From contig NZ_JBCMUN010000001.1 in the NCBI RefSeq assembly GCF_050467285.1, positions 806,001-870,000 of the forward strand: 64,000 bases of DNA. Direction: 5' to 3'. Source of the DNA: Paenibacillus_E oryzisoli_A. Its GTDB lineage: Bacteria > Bacillota > Bacilli > Paenibacillales > NBRC-103111. Below are positions 17,965-27,254 of the stretch, piece after piece. Every line of letters begins with the position of its first letter. Positions within the stretch are counted from its first letter, which is position 1. The notes under the pieces are model-generated. The model had not been told where the DNA came from and ran no database searches. It worked only from the letters and a program-made list of their open reading frames with translations. Made by a program: the position numbers and the translations under genes.

Positions 17965-19644
17965 GTGTTAAGAAAACGATGGATAAGCATGCTTCTGCTT
18001 CTGGTGATGTTGGTTCCAGCTAGCTGGATACAGGCTGCTGGCCCCTCAACGGCGTTGACGGCGATCCCGTCCAAGCAGCAGGGTGATGCCGTCTTGATCC
18101 AAGGGACGACGAGCTTGCAGCACGTCATCGTGCAGGTGTTCAGGCCGAACGGCACACTGCTGATCATGGATCAACTGGCCAAAGGCGAGCTGCTGTCGGG
18201 AATGGTGGTGACGCTGCCGTCCGATACGCCGACGGGGAGCTATACCGTGAAGGCAGGCGAGGGTGACGATTATGCAGCGATTACGTTTGAGGTTGCGGCA
18301 AAAGGGGATGGGGGCTCCGATCCGGGGACGGATCCGGGGACAGACCCGGGAACAGATCCTGGAACCGACCCAGGAACGGATCCAGGGACAGACCCGGGAA
18401 CGGACCCCGGGACAGATTCGGGAACGGATCCGGGCGACAACTCCGGCCCCGGCACTGGGGACGGCACTGCTGCTGGCGATGCGACACTGAAGCTCGCAAC
18501 TGCGAGCTCGCCCGATGCAGCAGGCGTTGCGAAAGCCGCCGCCACGCAAGCGGCGATCGAGCAAGCGCTCGCAGGAGCGCCGGGAGGCACGCTGACACTC
18601 GACTTCCCGAAAGTCGAGGGCGCACGCGCCTATGAAGCGGCCCTGCCGGCGCCGCTGCTGACCGAAGGCAGCGCAGCACGCCAGCTGGCGCTGCAAACCG
18701 AGTTCGGCACGATCACGCTGCCGAATGATATGTTCACACACGGAGAAACGGCCGGGAAGACGAACGTGTCCGTTATGGTGAAGCAGGTCGGTACGGACGG
18801 CTTCTCCGACGACGTCAAAACGGCGATCGGCGATCGGCCGGTTATCGATATTACTATCATGCTGGATGGCAAAGCCGCCGCATGGAACAACCCCAAGGCG
18901 CCGGTGCACGTGGCGATTCCTTACCAGCCGACGCAGGTGGAGCGGAGTCAGCCGGACGGCATCACGGTCTGGTACATCAACGACAGCGGACAGCCAACGC
19001 CAGTAACGAGTGGCCGCTACGATGAGAGTACGGGAACGGTCACGTTCTCGACGACGCATTTTAGCAGCTATGCGGTTGTCTACGTCGTGAAGTCGTTCAG
19101 CGACCTTACCGGCTACAGCTGGGCGCAGAAGCAGATCGAAGCGCTCGCCGCCAAAGGCATCATCGCTGGCACCTCCGAGACCACGTTCTCGCCGGGAACG
19201 GCGATTAAGCGCGCCGATTTCATCCTCCTGCTCATGCGGACGCTGGGCTTCCCTGCGCAGTCGTCGCAAGGCTTCATCGATGTGCCTGCCAGCACCTACT
19301 ACGCCGATGCGATTCAAACGGCGCGGGCGCTCGGCATCACCGACGGAACCGGCGCTAACCGCTTCGAGCCCGAGACAACCATTTCCAGGCAGGAAATGAT
19401 GACGCTTACAGCGCGGGCGCTGCAAGCCGCAGGCCAACTGCCTGCTGTCACGACCCAATCATCGTTGGCCGGATTCAAAGACGCCGGCGACGTGGCCAGC
19501 TACGCCCAAGCCAGTATCAGCGCCTTGATCCGCCTGGGCATCATCGAGGGCGACGGCAGCTTCCTGAGGCCGCTGGCCAGTACGAGCCGCGCGGAAACAG
19601 CCGTACTGCTCTACCGTATCTATCAATCTTCGGGAGGGAACTAA
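17965..19644 (+). CDS. S-layer homology (SLH) domain surface protein with GTDP repeat linker
   Basis: 559-residue exported protein. The signal peptide ends at SWIQA-AG near residue 22. An Ig-like N-terminal domain (25-112) leads to a GTDPGTDPG low-complexity linker (about 115-160) and a beta-rich middle domain to about 370. Three SLH repeats follow: FSDLTGYSWAQKQIEALAAKGIIAG, GFIDVPASTYYADAIQTARALG and GFKDAGDVASYAQASISALIRLG (first and last abbreviated in length here only by context). SLH repeats bind pyruvylated secondary cell-wall polymer, so the protein is anchored at the cell surface. GTG 17965 follows AAGGAGG. Its stop is 2 bp before the start of the large glycosidase gene, so the two are co-translated; it could act as a surface adhesin or scaffold, but no catalytic motif is seen. 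Confidence 0.85.
   Translation: MLRKRWISMLLLLVMLVPASWIQAAGPSTALTAIPSKQQGDAVLIQGTTSLQHVIVQVFRPNGTLLIMDQLAKGELLSGMVVTLPSDTPTGSYTVKAGEGDDYAAITFEVAAKGDGGSDPGTDPGTDPGTDPGTDPGTDPGTDPGTDPGTDSGTDPGDNSGPGTGDGTAAGDATLKLATASSPDAAGVAKAAATQAAIEQALAGAPGGTLTLDFPKVEGARAYEAALPAPLLTEGSAARQLALQTEFGTITLPNDMFTHGETAGKTNVSVMVKQVGTDGFSDDVKTAIGDRPVIDITIMLDGKAAAWNNPKAPVHVAIPYQPTQVERSQPDGITVWYINDSGQPTPVTSGRYDESTGTVTFSTTHFSSYAVVYVVKSFSDLTGYSWAQKQIEALAAKGIIAGTSETTFSPGTAIKRADFILLLMRTLGFPAQSSQGFIDVPASTYYADAIQTARALGITDGTGANRFEPETTISRQEMMTLTARALQAAGQLPAVTTQSSLAGFKDAGDVASYAQASISALIRLGIIEGDGSFLRPLASTSRAETAVLLYRIYQSSGGN
18319..18435 (+). repeat. 12-bp tandem repeat encoding a GTDP linker
   Basis: About ten copies of a 12-bp unit of the form GGNACNGAYCCN encode Gly-Thr-Asp-Pro. 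Third positions vary, so selection for the peptide is plausible, but the array could still change length by slippage. It links the N-terminal domain of the SLH protein to its middle domain. Confidence 0.8.
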
Positions 19645-19646
19645 GA

Positions 19647-22600
19647 ATGGGAATCCAACCAGCCTCGCGCGTGCGAGGCTTCAAAAAACAGATTGCGGCG
19701 CTGACAGCCGCCTTCCTGATCGCATCTACCGCTGCCGTGCTCACGCCGCCGCAAGCTGCGCATGCCGCAGGCGCCACATTCGAAGCAGACTACGCGGTCT
19801 CCGAAGGGCCGCTCGTCCGCACGGAGCAATTTAACAACACGAACTACACGCCGCTGCCCGTTCATGTCGTAGATGAACTGAAAGGGCTGAAGACGAAAGT
19901 CGTCCGCGATTTTGTCAAAATCAACTGGTACTACAACAAGGACAACGCGAACAGCGACTACCTGGCCTATTCCATCGACGATCCGCGGAATGCCGACAAT
20001 CCGGACCTGCTGAGTGCGCGCAAAGAGACGTACGACTTCATGTCGCAGTTCTCGGATTCCTTGCTGATCTCATTGGCGTACTCGTACGGCGGTGACGCGA
20101 ACCCCGGCAAGAACCGCCTGCTGGCTGGCGAAACGACGATGAATTGGCCGGAATTCGATAAGGCGATGAAGAAGATTATTTTGACCTTGAAGGAAAAAAA
20201 TCCGGAACTCGAATACATCGAGGTCGGCAATGAGCCGAACCTGGAGCCGGCGTTTTATGGACATACGAAAGACGATATTCCAGGCTATATGCGCATGTAT
20301 GAAGGGATGTCCGAAGCGGTCAAATGGGTGAATACCCAGGGGCTTGCAGGGCAGCCGGTAAAGGTTGGAGGACCGGTGTTATCCGGCTACAACTTTGAGA
20401 AGCAGAAGCAGTTCGTGGACATCGCGTATGCGAAGGGGTATCAGGTGGATTTTGTGTCTTGGCATCGTTATCAAGAGGATGTGCGGATGAACGAGACGCA
20501 GGAAATCGAGATGAAAACGTACCTGCACCAGTTCTATCCGAACGCGACGACGATTGTGAGCGAGTATGGCTGGAAAGGCGGCGGCGGTCTCAGCGATCCG
20601 ACCAATAACGTGGGCCTCTCGAAGCAGGCGGCATTTATGACGGATGCGGCGTACTTTTTTGCACGCGGCGGTACCGACATTCCGATGAACTGGGTGGCGG
20701 TGCACACGCTGAACGCCTATTTCAAAAACCAGTTCGATGTCGACTACGCGCTGAGCAGCGGGGATACGACGAATTGGCAATCTTTTACCAACAGCGACCC
20801 GAAATCCCTGCAATACTTGAATTTAAGAGGCTGGCGCGAATCCGCGTCCACGTCGAAGCCGATGAAGATCAAAGAAATCCGCTTCTTCGACAGCAGCAAT
20901 AACCCGATTCCGATTCCGAATACGGCGGGTGATCCCGCGATTGCAGCTGTGACTGATGGAGATGAGGCTACGCAGTTCACGCAATCCGATTACTGGACGT
21001 GGCTGAAGTTCGATCTGGGGCCTAACGCTCCGGCGATCGCCCGTGTCGACATCCTGTGGGGCAATGCGGACATCAATACGTTCCAACTGATTGGCACTGC
21101 CGATAAACTTCACTATTATGAGGTGCTTGGCCACACGTTCTTCACGCCGTACTTCAACACCATGCGCATGTTCGGTCAGCTGGGGGATACGCGCATTCAC
21201 ACGAGCGGCGGCAGCACGGACATTTACGGCACGCGCATGCTGGCGACGAAGAACAGCGATACGAAAGCGACGATGATGGTGTGGAACAAGCAAGGCGACG
21301 GCAGCGCGTCCGCGAATGTCGAAATTCAGGTGAAAAACCTGCCTGCCGGCTTCCAAGGCAAAAGCGTGCGCTACAAAAAAGTGCTCGTCGACGAAACGCA
21401 CAGCAATTATGCTTACAACAAAATCGATGATCTGCAAATTGTGGATGAGGGCATTGTAAACGTTACAGACAGTCTCACACTCAGCCAGACACTGGAGAAA
21501 AACGCGGTGATGCTGATCGAGCTGGAAGCCGTGGATCCGAGCATTAAGAACATTGTATCTGCGGGCAAAACAGTAACCGTATCCTCCGGCATGACCGGCG
21601 GCGCCAACCTGGTGGATGGCAACGCGGCGACGGCAGCCTTAGCTTCAACGAACGCTTATCCGCAAACGGTTCAGGTCGATCTGGGCAAAGCCTATTCCCT
21701 TGCGGGCATGGGCATCGAATGGACGAGCAGCGCGACAAGAGGCTACAAATACACAATCGAGACGAGCCTGGATGGCGTGACGTACACGCCAGTCGTCGAC
21801 AAGAGCTCTGATCCTTCCTACGTTCCGCAGGTTGGCAACAGCCTGGAATGGTTCAATGAGAAAGCCCGCTACGTCAAGCTTACGGTGACGGGCTCCACTT
21901 ACGATGGACCGCTGTCCATCAATGAAGTGAAGGTTTTTGCGGAAGCCATGTACAAAAACGGCTTCGAATCTGTCGCCGACCGAGATACCTCCAGTTGGGT
22001 GATGACGGGCTACAGCAGCGCCTCTACGCCATGGACGTTCGCGACAGACAGCGTAACGAACAATACGTACGCGATTCCGGTGAGCACATATCCGTCCACG
22101 CCAAGTTTTGCGATTTTCGGAGACGATCTCAAAGATTACGGGGTTGAAGCTCGCGTAAAGGTGGCGGACAGCTCCTACACCGGCAATGTGCAGATGGGCT
22201 TGCTGGCAAGAGCGAGCACGTACAACAGCCAGTATTATTTCAAATTGCAGCGGACCAGCACGCAGAATCAAGCGATCCTGGAAAAACGGATCAGCGGCAC
22301 GACGACGGTGCTCGGCACGTATGATTTACCTGCACCGATCGATTCGTCAACATGGTATAAGCTCAATCTGGAAGCGGCAGGCTCAACGATCAAAGCCTTC
22401 GTCGACGGCGTACAGGTCCTCGAAGTAACGGATGCAAGCCGCACCTCCGGCAAAATCGGGCTGCGCAGCCATGAAGCTTTGGCGATTTTCGACGATGTGA
22501 AGGTGTATCCGCTCGTACCGAAGCTGGGCGGTATCCAGGTGGATGGCGTTCCGATCAATGGCTTCGATCCAGGGATTAACAGCTATACCGTGCTTGTGCC

Positions 22601-24059
22601 GATGACGACCAACACCGTCACCGTAACGGGCTCCGCTTATGGAACCGGCAGCATCGTAGTTGCTCCCGCCTCCGGTCAAGTGACCTTCGATACGGTCGGA
22701 CAAGAGAAGACCTACACCCTTGCTGCGCTATCCAGCGAAGGCAACGGTGCGAACTATTACACGGTACGGCTCAAGCAAGCGAGCGCCGATACGTCGCTCA
22801 GCTCCTTAAGGCTTTCGCTGGTCACTGACCCGCTGACGCCGCCGGGCCAAATGCCGGCCTCCAGCATTACCCTTGTGCCGGGACAGACGGATTACACGAT
22901 CCATGTGCCGTCCAGAACAAAATATGTGAAAGTGGCAGAAGCGGTTGCGACAGCAAGCAACGTAGCGACGGTTAACATCACCGACGGCGTTATGTCGAAC
23001 GGGACTGGAACGGCGACCGTCACCGTCACCTCGGAAGCGGGAACATCCGCCGTCTACACGCTCCATCTTGTAGCGAACGCTGAAGCGCCAATCGGGGCGG
23101 TGCTCTACCAAGAGGATTTTGAAAACGGCAGCTTTAACGCCGACAGTGTTACAGGCTGGAACAACGGCGCCACACCGAATGCAGCCGCTTCGCATCTGCG
23201 CGTGGTGACGGAGGATCAGGGGCAGGTGCTTGAAAAATATACCACAACGAGCATGGCCTTCACCGTCGGCCAAAGCGACTGGACGAATTACGATGTCCGC
23301 GCCAGAGTGAAGGCGCAGGTCGGCACGGCGCTGCCGGGCATCATTGCCCGCGCGTCCGATGACGGCAAAAACTTCTATATGCTGCGCATCCATAACGGCA
23401 CCAACGGCCTGCCGGGCGGCAGCACGGGCTATATCGCGCTCGGTCGCGTCGTCAATGGCAGCCTCAAAGAGCTCGACAGCAAAAAAATCCCGTACCCCTA
23501 CATTGTCGGGAATTGGTATCAACTGCGACTGGTTGTCGACGGCAACCGGATCAAGGGCTACGTCGATGACAATCTCATTTTCGACGAGATCGACAACGGC
23601 ACGCTCTTCTCGGGCAATCCGCCTGCGCTGACGAAAGGCAAATCCGGGATTCGCGTGGCGAACCAGCTTGCGAGAATCGATGATTTCCTAGTAACGGAAA
23701 TCTCGGACGTCGTCGTACCTCCGGTCGATCCTCCGGTGGAACAGCCCGCTTTTACCCTGCAAGGCACGCTTAGCAGAACAGGCGGGCTGACCGCGAACGT
23801 GACGGTGAATCGCACGGCTGGCGCCGCGGATCATGCGGGTTCGGAAATTGTGTTCTTCCAACTGCTCAAAGGCACGACACCCGTTGCTTATACGGCAGTA
23901 GAGAGCGATCTCACTGGGGGACAACAGGCAGCCGGGCACTTCGATGTGACTGATCCCGACAACGCGGATTATCACGTTCGTGTGTTTGTGGTCAGCGATT
24001 GGAGCGCTTTGAATGACAGCTTACCGGCAGCGTTATCCAACAAGATAGATCTTCCATAA
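19647..24059 (+). CDS. Giant multidomain secreted glycoside hydrolase (clan A, GH39-like) with CBM32-like modules
   Basis: 1470 residues. The signal peptide ends near AAHA-AG (about residue 41). The catalytic barrel carries EVGNEPN with acid/base E196 and VSEYGW with nucleophile E306, as in clan GH-A families such as GH39. A discoidin-like segment (about 392-484, TDGDEATQF...WTWLKFDLG) interrupts the barrel before its last helix (TPYFNTMRMFGQLGD). After a beta-sandwich come an F5/8C (CBM32) domain (634-765), a concanavalin-like domain (767-954), two cadherin-like beta domains (959-1148), a second concanavalin-like domain (1150-1352) and a C-terminal beta domain. It probably attacks a plant or microbial heteropolysaccharide outside the cell. 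A GGGAGGG site 8 bp upstream supports the ATG. It is coupled to the SLH protein and has no SLH domain itself. Confidence 0.85.
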   Translation: MGIQPASRVRGFKKQIAALTAAFLIASTAAVLTPPQAAHAAGATFEADYAVSEGPLVRTEQFNNTNYTPLPVHVVDELKGLKTKVVRDFVKINWYYNKDNANSDYLAYSIDDPRNADNPDLLSARKETYDFMSQFSDSLLISLAYSYGGDANPGKNRLLAGETTMNWPEFDKAMKKIILTLKEKNPELEYIEVGNEPNLEPAFYGHTKDDIPGYMRMYEGMSEAVKWVNTQGLAGQPVKVGGPVLSGYNFEKQKQFVDIAYAKGYQVDFVSWHRYQEDVRMNETQEIEMKTYLHQFYPNATTIVSEYGWKGGGGLSDPTNNVGLSKQAAFMTDAAYFFARGGTDIPMNWVAVHTLNAYFKNQFDVDYALSSGDTTNWQSFTNSDPKSLQYLNLRGWRESASTSKPMKIKEIRFFDSSNNPIPIPNTAGDPAIAAVTDGDEATQFTQSDYWTWLKFDLGPNAPAIARVDILWGNADINTFQLIGTADKLHYYEVLGHTFFTPYFNTMRMFGQLGDTRIHTSGGSTDIYGTRMLATKNSDTKATMMVWNKQGDGSASANVEIQVKNLPAGFQGKSVRYKKVLVDETHSNYAYNKIDDLQIVDEGIVNVTDSLTLSQTLEKNAVMLIELEAVDPSIKNIVSAGKTVTVSSGMTGGANLVDGNAATAALASTNAYPQTVQVDLGKAYSLAGMGIEWTSSATRGYKYTIETSLDGVTYTPVVDKSSDPSYVPQVGNSLEWFNEKARYVKLTVTGSTYDGPLSINEVKVFAEAMYKNGFESVADRDTSSWVMTGYSSASTPWTFATDSVTNNTYAIPVSTYPSTPSFAIFGDDLKDYGVEARVKVADSSYTGNVQMGLLARASTYNSQYYFKLQRTSTQNQAILEKRISGTTTVLGTYDLPAPIDSSTWYKLNLEAAGSTIKAFVDGVQVLEVTDASRTSGKIGLRSHEALAIFDDVKVYPLVPKLGGIQVDGVPINGFDPGINSYTVLVPMTTNTVTVTGSAYGTGSIVVAPASGQVTFDTVGQEKTYTLAALSSEGNGANYYTVRLKQASADTSLSSLRLSLVTDPLTPPGQMPASSITLVPGQTDYTIHVPSRTKYVKVAEAVATASNVATVNITDGVMSNGTGTATVTVTSEAGTSAVYTLHLVANAEAPIGAVLYQEDFENGSFNADSVTGWNNGATPNAAASHLRVVTEDQGQVLEKYTTTSMAFTVGQSDWTNYDVRARVKAQVGTALPGIIARASDDGKNFYMLRIHNGTNGLPGGSTGYIALGRVVNGSLKELDSKKIPYPYIVGNWYQLRLVVDGNRIKGYVDDNLIFDEIDNGTLFSGNPPALTKGKSGIRVANQLARIDDFLVTEISDVVVPPVDPPVEQPAFTLQGTLSRTGGLTANVTVNRTAGAADHAGSEIVFFQLLKGTTPVAYTAVESDLTGGQQAAGHFDVTDPDNADYHVRVFVVSDWSALNDSLPAALSNKIDLP

Positions 24060-24070
24060 GACGTTAGTAT

Positions 24071-24116
24071 ACAGGCTGTAATCCAACCGAATAGGTCGCG
24101 ATTGCAGCCTGTTTTT
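24071..24116 (+). terminator. Intrinsic terminator after the giant glycosidase
   Basis: ACAGGCTGTAATC (24071-24083) pairs with GATTGCAGCCTGT (24100-24112) with one G-T wobble, followed by TTTTTGTTTT. It supports the later start (24156) for the GH30 gene. Confidence 0.85.
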
Positions 24117-24155
24117 GTTTTAAATTCTAACCAAACAGAAGGGGAGTTGACAGGT

Positions 24156-25571
24156 ATGAAGAAGAGACGGCAATGGATGACGAAACAAGGGATGGGGGCT
24201 TTGTTATGTGCAATATGGATAGCGGTTTCAGGTTCCACCGTGGCCGCAGCAGCCGACACAATCACCCTAACCAAAGCAACCACCTACCAAACGATCGACG
24301 GCTTCGGCGCCGCGGCCAACAAGCCTGTCTACGACCTTCAGCATAAAATGAGCGCGGCGAATCAATCGGCGATTCTGGATAAGCTTTTTCTGAACAGCGG
24401 CTCGAATGCGGGGCTCACGATAATTCGGTGGGAAATCAATCCGTTCAAGCTGAGCGAGGATCCTTCAGGCGTTGAAATTTCCTACTGTGGGTGGAATAAC
24501 TGTACGGAAGACTGGACCACGGATGCGCACCAACGTTGGTTTGCCGACCAAGCGTTAGCTCGCTATAGCCCCATGCAGTTCTATGCGGTTCCCTGGAGCC
24601 CGCCGTCCTGGATGAAGGACTCGGCTTCGGTGAAAGGCGGCCACCTGCTCGCCGGGAAGTATCCGAATTTCGCGAGCTATGTGGCGAGATGGGTGGAGAA
24701 GTACAGGAACGATTTCGGCTATAACATCAAATGGCTGAGCATTCAGAACGAAGCGGATTATGAAAATACATCCTGGGCATCCGCGCGTTATTTTAACGCT
24801 GAAATGGACAGTGTGATCGGCGAGGTCGATGCCGCACTTACCGCCAAAGGGATTCGCTCGCAGGTGAAGCTGACGGCCCCGGAAGCGACATCGGAGAATG
24901 TGGCGATGAATTTCTTGAACAACATGCCGACGAACAAGAGCCTTGTCGACTATATCGCCTATCACAATTACGGCAACAATAACAGCAGCCTGTACGCGGA
25001 GACGAAGCCCAAATTAATGACGGAATACAATTTTAAAGATGAAACCAACAACCTCTGGAACCCCGGGAATACGACCTATGATAACCAGCAAGCAGTCGAT
25101 CTCGCGGTCAAAATTCAGCGGGCGCTGACGACCGGCGACGCCAACGCGGCCAGAGGCTTCTTCTACTGGTGGAGCGTCGGCAGCAACGAATCGTTAGCCC
25201 AACAATTAATTAATATGGATACAACGAACAACATCTATACAGTTAGCAAAGTGTTGTATGCGATGGGCAACTTCAGCCGAGTGATTAGACCGGGCTATGT
25301 GCGCATCGCGGCGTCCTCCAGCAACCCTTCGCTGCTTGTGCTGGGTACCAAAATCAACTCCACCGGCAAGGCGCAGCTCGTTGTCATCAATACGTCTTCG
25401 TCCGATATTACGGCGACCGTTAACGGCTTCTCCACGACTTCGACCGCAGCATCCAAGCTGAAAACGAGCGTGACCGACAACCTCGCGAATATGACGGATG
25501 TGACGCTTTCCGGCGGCACTTTTACGCAAACGTTTTCAGCGAAGTCCATTTATTCCTTTTCCGAAAAGTAA
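24156..25571 (+). CDS. Secreted GH30-family glycoside hydrolase (xylanase/glucosidase-like)
   Basis: 471-residue exported enzyme with a signal peptide (GALLCAIWIAVSGSTVAAAA). The TIM barrel opens with YQTIDGFGAAANKPVYD and contains PWSPPSWMKDS. SIQNEADYEN provides acid/base E199 and LMTEYNF provides nucleophile E290. A C-terminal beta-sandwich (RVIRPGYVRI...KLKTSVTDN) is characteristic of GH30. Family members cleave glucuronoxylan, beta-1,6-glucan or related chains; the subfamily cannot be set by eye. ATG 24156 has an AAGGGGAG site and lies beyond the preceding terminator. Its position fits degradation of hemicellulose for the nearby importers. Confidence 0.88.
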   Translation: MKKRRQWMTKQGMGALLCAIWIAVSGSTVAAAADTITLTKATTYQTIDGFGAAANKPVYDLQHKMSAANQSAILDKLFLNSGSNAGLTIIRWEINPFKLSEDPSGVEISYCGWNNCTEDWTTDAHQRWFADQALARYSPMQFYAVPWSPPSWMKDSASVKGGHLLAGKYPNFASYVARWVEKYRNDFGYNIKWLSIQNEADYENTSWASARYFNAEMDSVIGEVDAALTAKGIRSQVKLTAPEATSENVAMNFLNNMPTNKSLVDYIAYHNYGNNNSSLYAETKPKLMTEYNFKDETNNLWNPGNTTYDNQQAVDLAVKIQRALTTGDANAARGFFYWWSVGSNESLAQQLINMDTTNNIYTVSKVLYAMGNFSRVIRPGYVRIAASSSNPSLLVLGTKINSTGKAQLVVINTSSSDITATVNGFSTTSTAASKLKTSVTDNLANMTDVTLSGGTFTQTFSAKSIYSFSEK

Positions 25572-25698
25572 GGCCAGCCAGTGAAATTTTTTTGACCAAC
25601 TGTTGAAAATTTAATGTTATTTTCAGGTTTCTCATGCACAAGAGGAGTAGAATGGGGTCAGACCTTCAAATTCGGAGTCAAGATAGGAGTGGTTTGTT

Positions 25699-25803
25699 GT
25701 GAAAACATTGAAAAGCTTTTTTCAAGGATTCCTGTTTGCCTTCGTCTCGATTGGGGCTCTGCCGTTTCTCCTCGTGAAGGCATGTCTGGAGCAATTATAT
25801 TGA
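25699..25803 (+). CDS. 34-residue hydrophobic peptide (putative small membrane protein)
   Basis: GTG at 25699 opens a 34-codon frame starting VKTLKSFFQGFLFAFVSIGA and ending KACLEQLY-stop. It has a Lys-rich start, one hydrophobic stretch of about 20 residues (GFLFAFVSIGALPFLLV) and a polar tail, so it would form a single membrane helix. A TAGGAGTGG site is 8-17 bp upstream and a strong terminator follows 22 bp downstream, which supports a real transcription unit. I do not recognise the family. It stands before ytxC, a sporulation-associated gene, but any role in sporulation is a guess. Confidence 0.5.
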   Translation: MKTLKSFFQGFLFAFVSIGALPFLLVKACLEQLY

Positions 25804-25825
25804 TGATCTCATTCATTTGAGCCAG

Positions 25826-25854
25826 GAAGCAGCTTGATGCTGCTTCTTTTTTTT
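25826..25854 (+). terminator. Intrinsic terminator between the small ORF and ytxC
   Basis: A near-perfect hairpin GAAGCAGC-TTGAT-GCTGCTTC (25826-25846) is followed by eight T. It ends the short unit carrying the 34-codon ORF. Confidence 0.85.
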
Positions 25855-25957
25855 GCGCTCCACACCCCCGCGGCTGGCAAATTGTTCGTTGTATATCTCC
25901 TCGGCAAGGGCCATATACTTGTAAGAGGAGGATGCGACAGACGGAAGGAGCGAGGAT

Positions 25958-26911
25958 ATGGTGGAGCTGTTTGGAGTGGCATTTTCTCATGGAGACGATG
26001 CGGAGGATCAGTCGCTATTCTTGCAGGTGCAGCAAGGATTGCAGCTTTTACATATGAGTGAAGCGCAGGTAAAAGCAGATTTCGCACGATATCCTGAGCA
26101 TGGCATCATTCGCGTGGAAGCCGAGATGCTGGAGCAGGATGTGGATATGCCCTGGCTGTTGGTGCGGGTGAAAGAGGCGCTCTCCGAAGCGCTTGCGGGG
26201 TATATTGTGGCGGACAAGGAGCCGGCTATTTTACGTCATTTGATTATAAAAGAGTTTAATTACGATAAAACCGCCGATGTGGAGGCGATCGAGGGCTACT
26301 GCCAGCAGTCGCTGCAATCGGAATGCGGCGTTGACGACGGACTCTTGACCATGAACAGCTCACCGAGCAAGCAGCGTCGTAAAGGCATGCTGAAAGAACT
26401 GTTATCGCATATGCTCGGCGAACATCCAGTGCTGAATCTGGACGGTTTTCTCGCATTTCGCATTCAGGAATATAGGGAGGAACTGCGGGAAATCGTGGAG
26501 TATGCCATCGATGAATTCATGATGGATCGCCAGTATCAGGAGTTTATTTCACTCCTTCAATATTTTGTCTATATCCAGGAAGCCAAGATTCCTGCGGTCC
26601 ATCTGATCCACAAGGGCGGGCATGAGTTTGTCATTTTGAATGATAAAATGGAGCCAATCGATGCCAGCGATCTGGATACGACGCTGCGCATGGAGGTGCT
26701 CGAGAAAGACATCAACTTTGAGGATATGATCGTGTCCACGCTAATTTCCGTTTCGCCGGCGAATATTTACATTCACACGCGCGATGCCGATCTGACGATT
26801 ATCAAGACGATTCGGCAAATTTTTGAAGACCGGACTTCGGTATGCGCCTATTGCCGGACCTGTGATCTATATCTCGGTGAAGCCAAGAAGCACGATCAGC
26901 TGTCCCCTTGA
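25958..26911 (+). CDS. ytxC: Putative sporulation protein YtxC
   Basis: 317-residue cytoplasmic protein recognised as YtxC from overall sequence (FLQVQQGLQLLHMSEAQV, GFLAFRIQEYREELREIVEY) and from synteny: in Bacillus subtilis ytxC is adjacent to thrS. The biochemical role is unknown. It has no membrane span or enzyme motif; CAYCRTCDLYLG near the C-terminus holds a CxxC pair that could bind metal. ATG 25958 is preceded by GGAAGGAG. Its stop codon (26909-26911) lies within the -35 of the thrS promoter. Confidence 0.8.
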   Translation: MVELFGVAFSHGDDAEDQSLFLQVQQGLQLLHMSEAQVKADFARYPEHGIIRVEAEMLEQDVDMPWLLVRVKEALSEALAGYIVADKEPAILRHLIIKEFNYDKTADVEAIEGYCQQSLQSECGVDDGLLTMNSSPSKQRRKGMLKELLSHMLGEHPVLNLDGFLAFRIQEYREELREIVEYAIDEFMMDRQYQEFISLLQYFVYIQEAKIPAVHLIHKGGHEFVILNDKMEPIDASDLDTTLRMEVLEKDINFEDMIVSTLISVSPANIYIHTRDADLTIIKTIRQIFEDRTSVCAYCRTCDLYLGEAKKHDQLSP

Positions 26912-26936
26912 CCTTGCTGCCCCGTCTGATTATAAT
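26908..26936 (+). promoter_or_regulatory. SigA-type promoter of the thrS T-box leader
   Basis: TTGACC (26908-26913), a 17-bp spacer and TATAAT (26931-26936) form a strong vegetative promoter. The expected transcript starts near 26943. The -35 overlaps the ytxC stop codon. Confidence 0.8.
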
Positions 26937-26942
26937 AAGGGA

Positions 26943-27226
26943 CGAAGGCGTTACAACAAAGACATGAACGTTCTGCAAGATCTGCTCAGAGAGAGAAGCC
27001 AAGGCTGCAAGCTTCTTCAGCGAATCAGAACCGTTTACCCCTTTGGAGCCGTGTTGTGGAATTCGTTTCTCCAGCTAGAACGTTACTATACAACACCGGA
27101 GTCATTCCCGTTATCGAATGCTGATGAGGATTAGTCCTATTGTCTATAATAGCGATAATCGAACTAGGGTGGAACCACGAGCCGAGCGCACTCGTCCCTT
27201 ACCGGGATGAGTGTGCTTTTTTGCGT
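26943..27226 (+). ncRNA. T-box riboswitch leader of thrS
   Basis: The conserved T-box AGGGTGGAACCACG lies at 27166-27179, followed by a terminator stem (CACTCGTCCC/GGGATGAGTG, about 27186-27216) and a T run. The 5' part can form Stem I (AACGTTCTG near 26968 with CAGAACCGTT near 27026) and contains the purine-rich AGAGAGAGAAGCC distal segment. ACC at 27030-27032 is a candidate threonine specifier. Uncharged tRNA-Thr would stabilise the antiterminator and allow thrS transcription. Family assignment is certain; the specifier position is tentative. Confidence 0.9.
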
Positions 27227-27254
27227 TCAATTTATTTCATAGGAGGAACCGAAG

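Noticed and set aside
18046..19458. A 470-codon Arg-rich open frame antisense to the SLH gene
   Set aside because: Product of GC-rich third positions and the 12-bp repeat; very high Arg content and no initiation signal.
25614..25820. A 68-codon open frame upstream of ytxC
   Set aside because: No ribosome site and a Cys/Arg-rich product; the 34-codon frame at 25699 in another phase is better supported.
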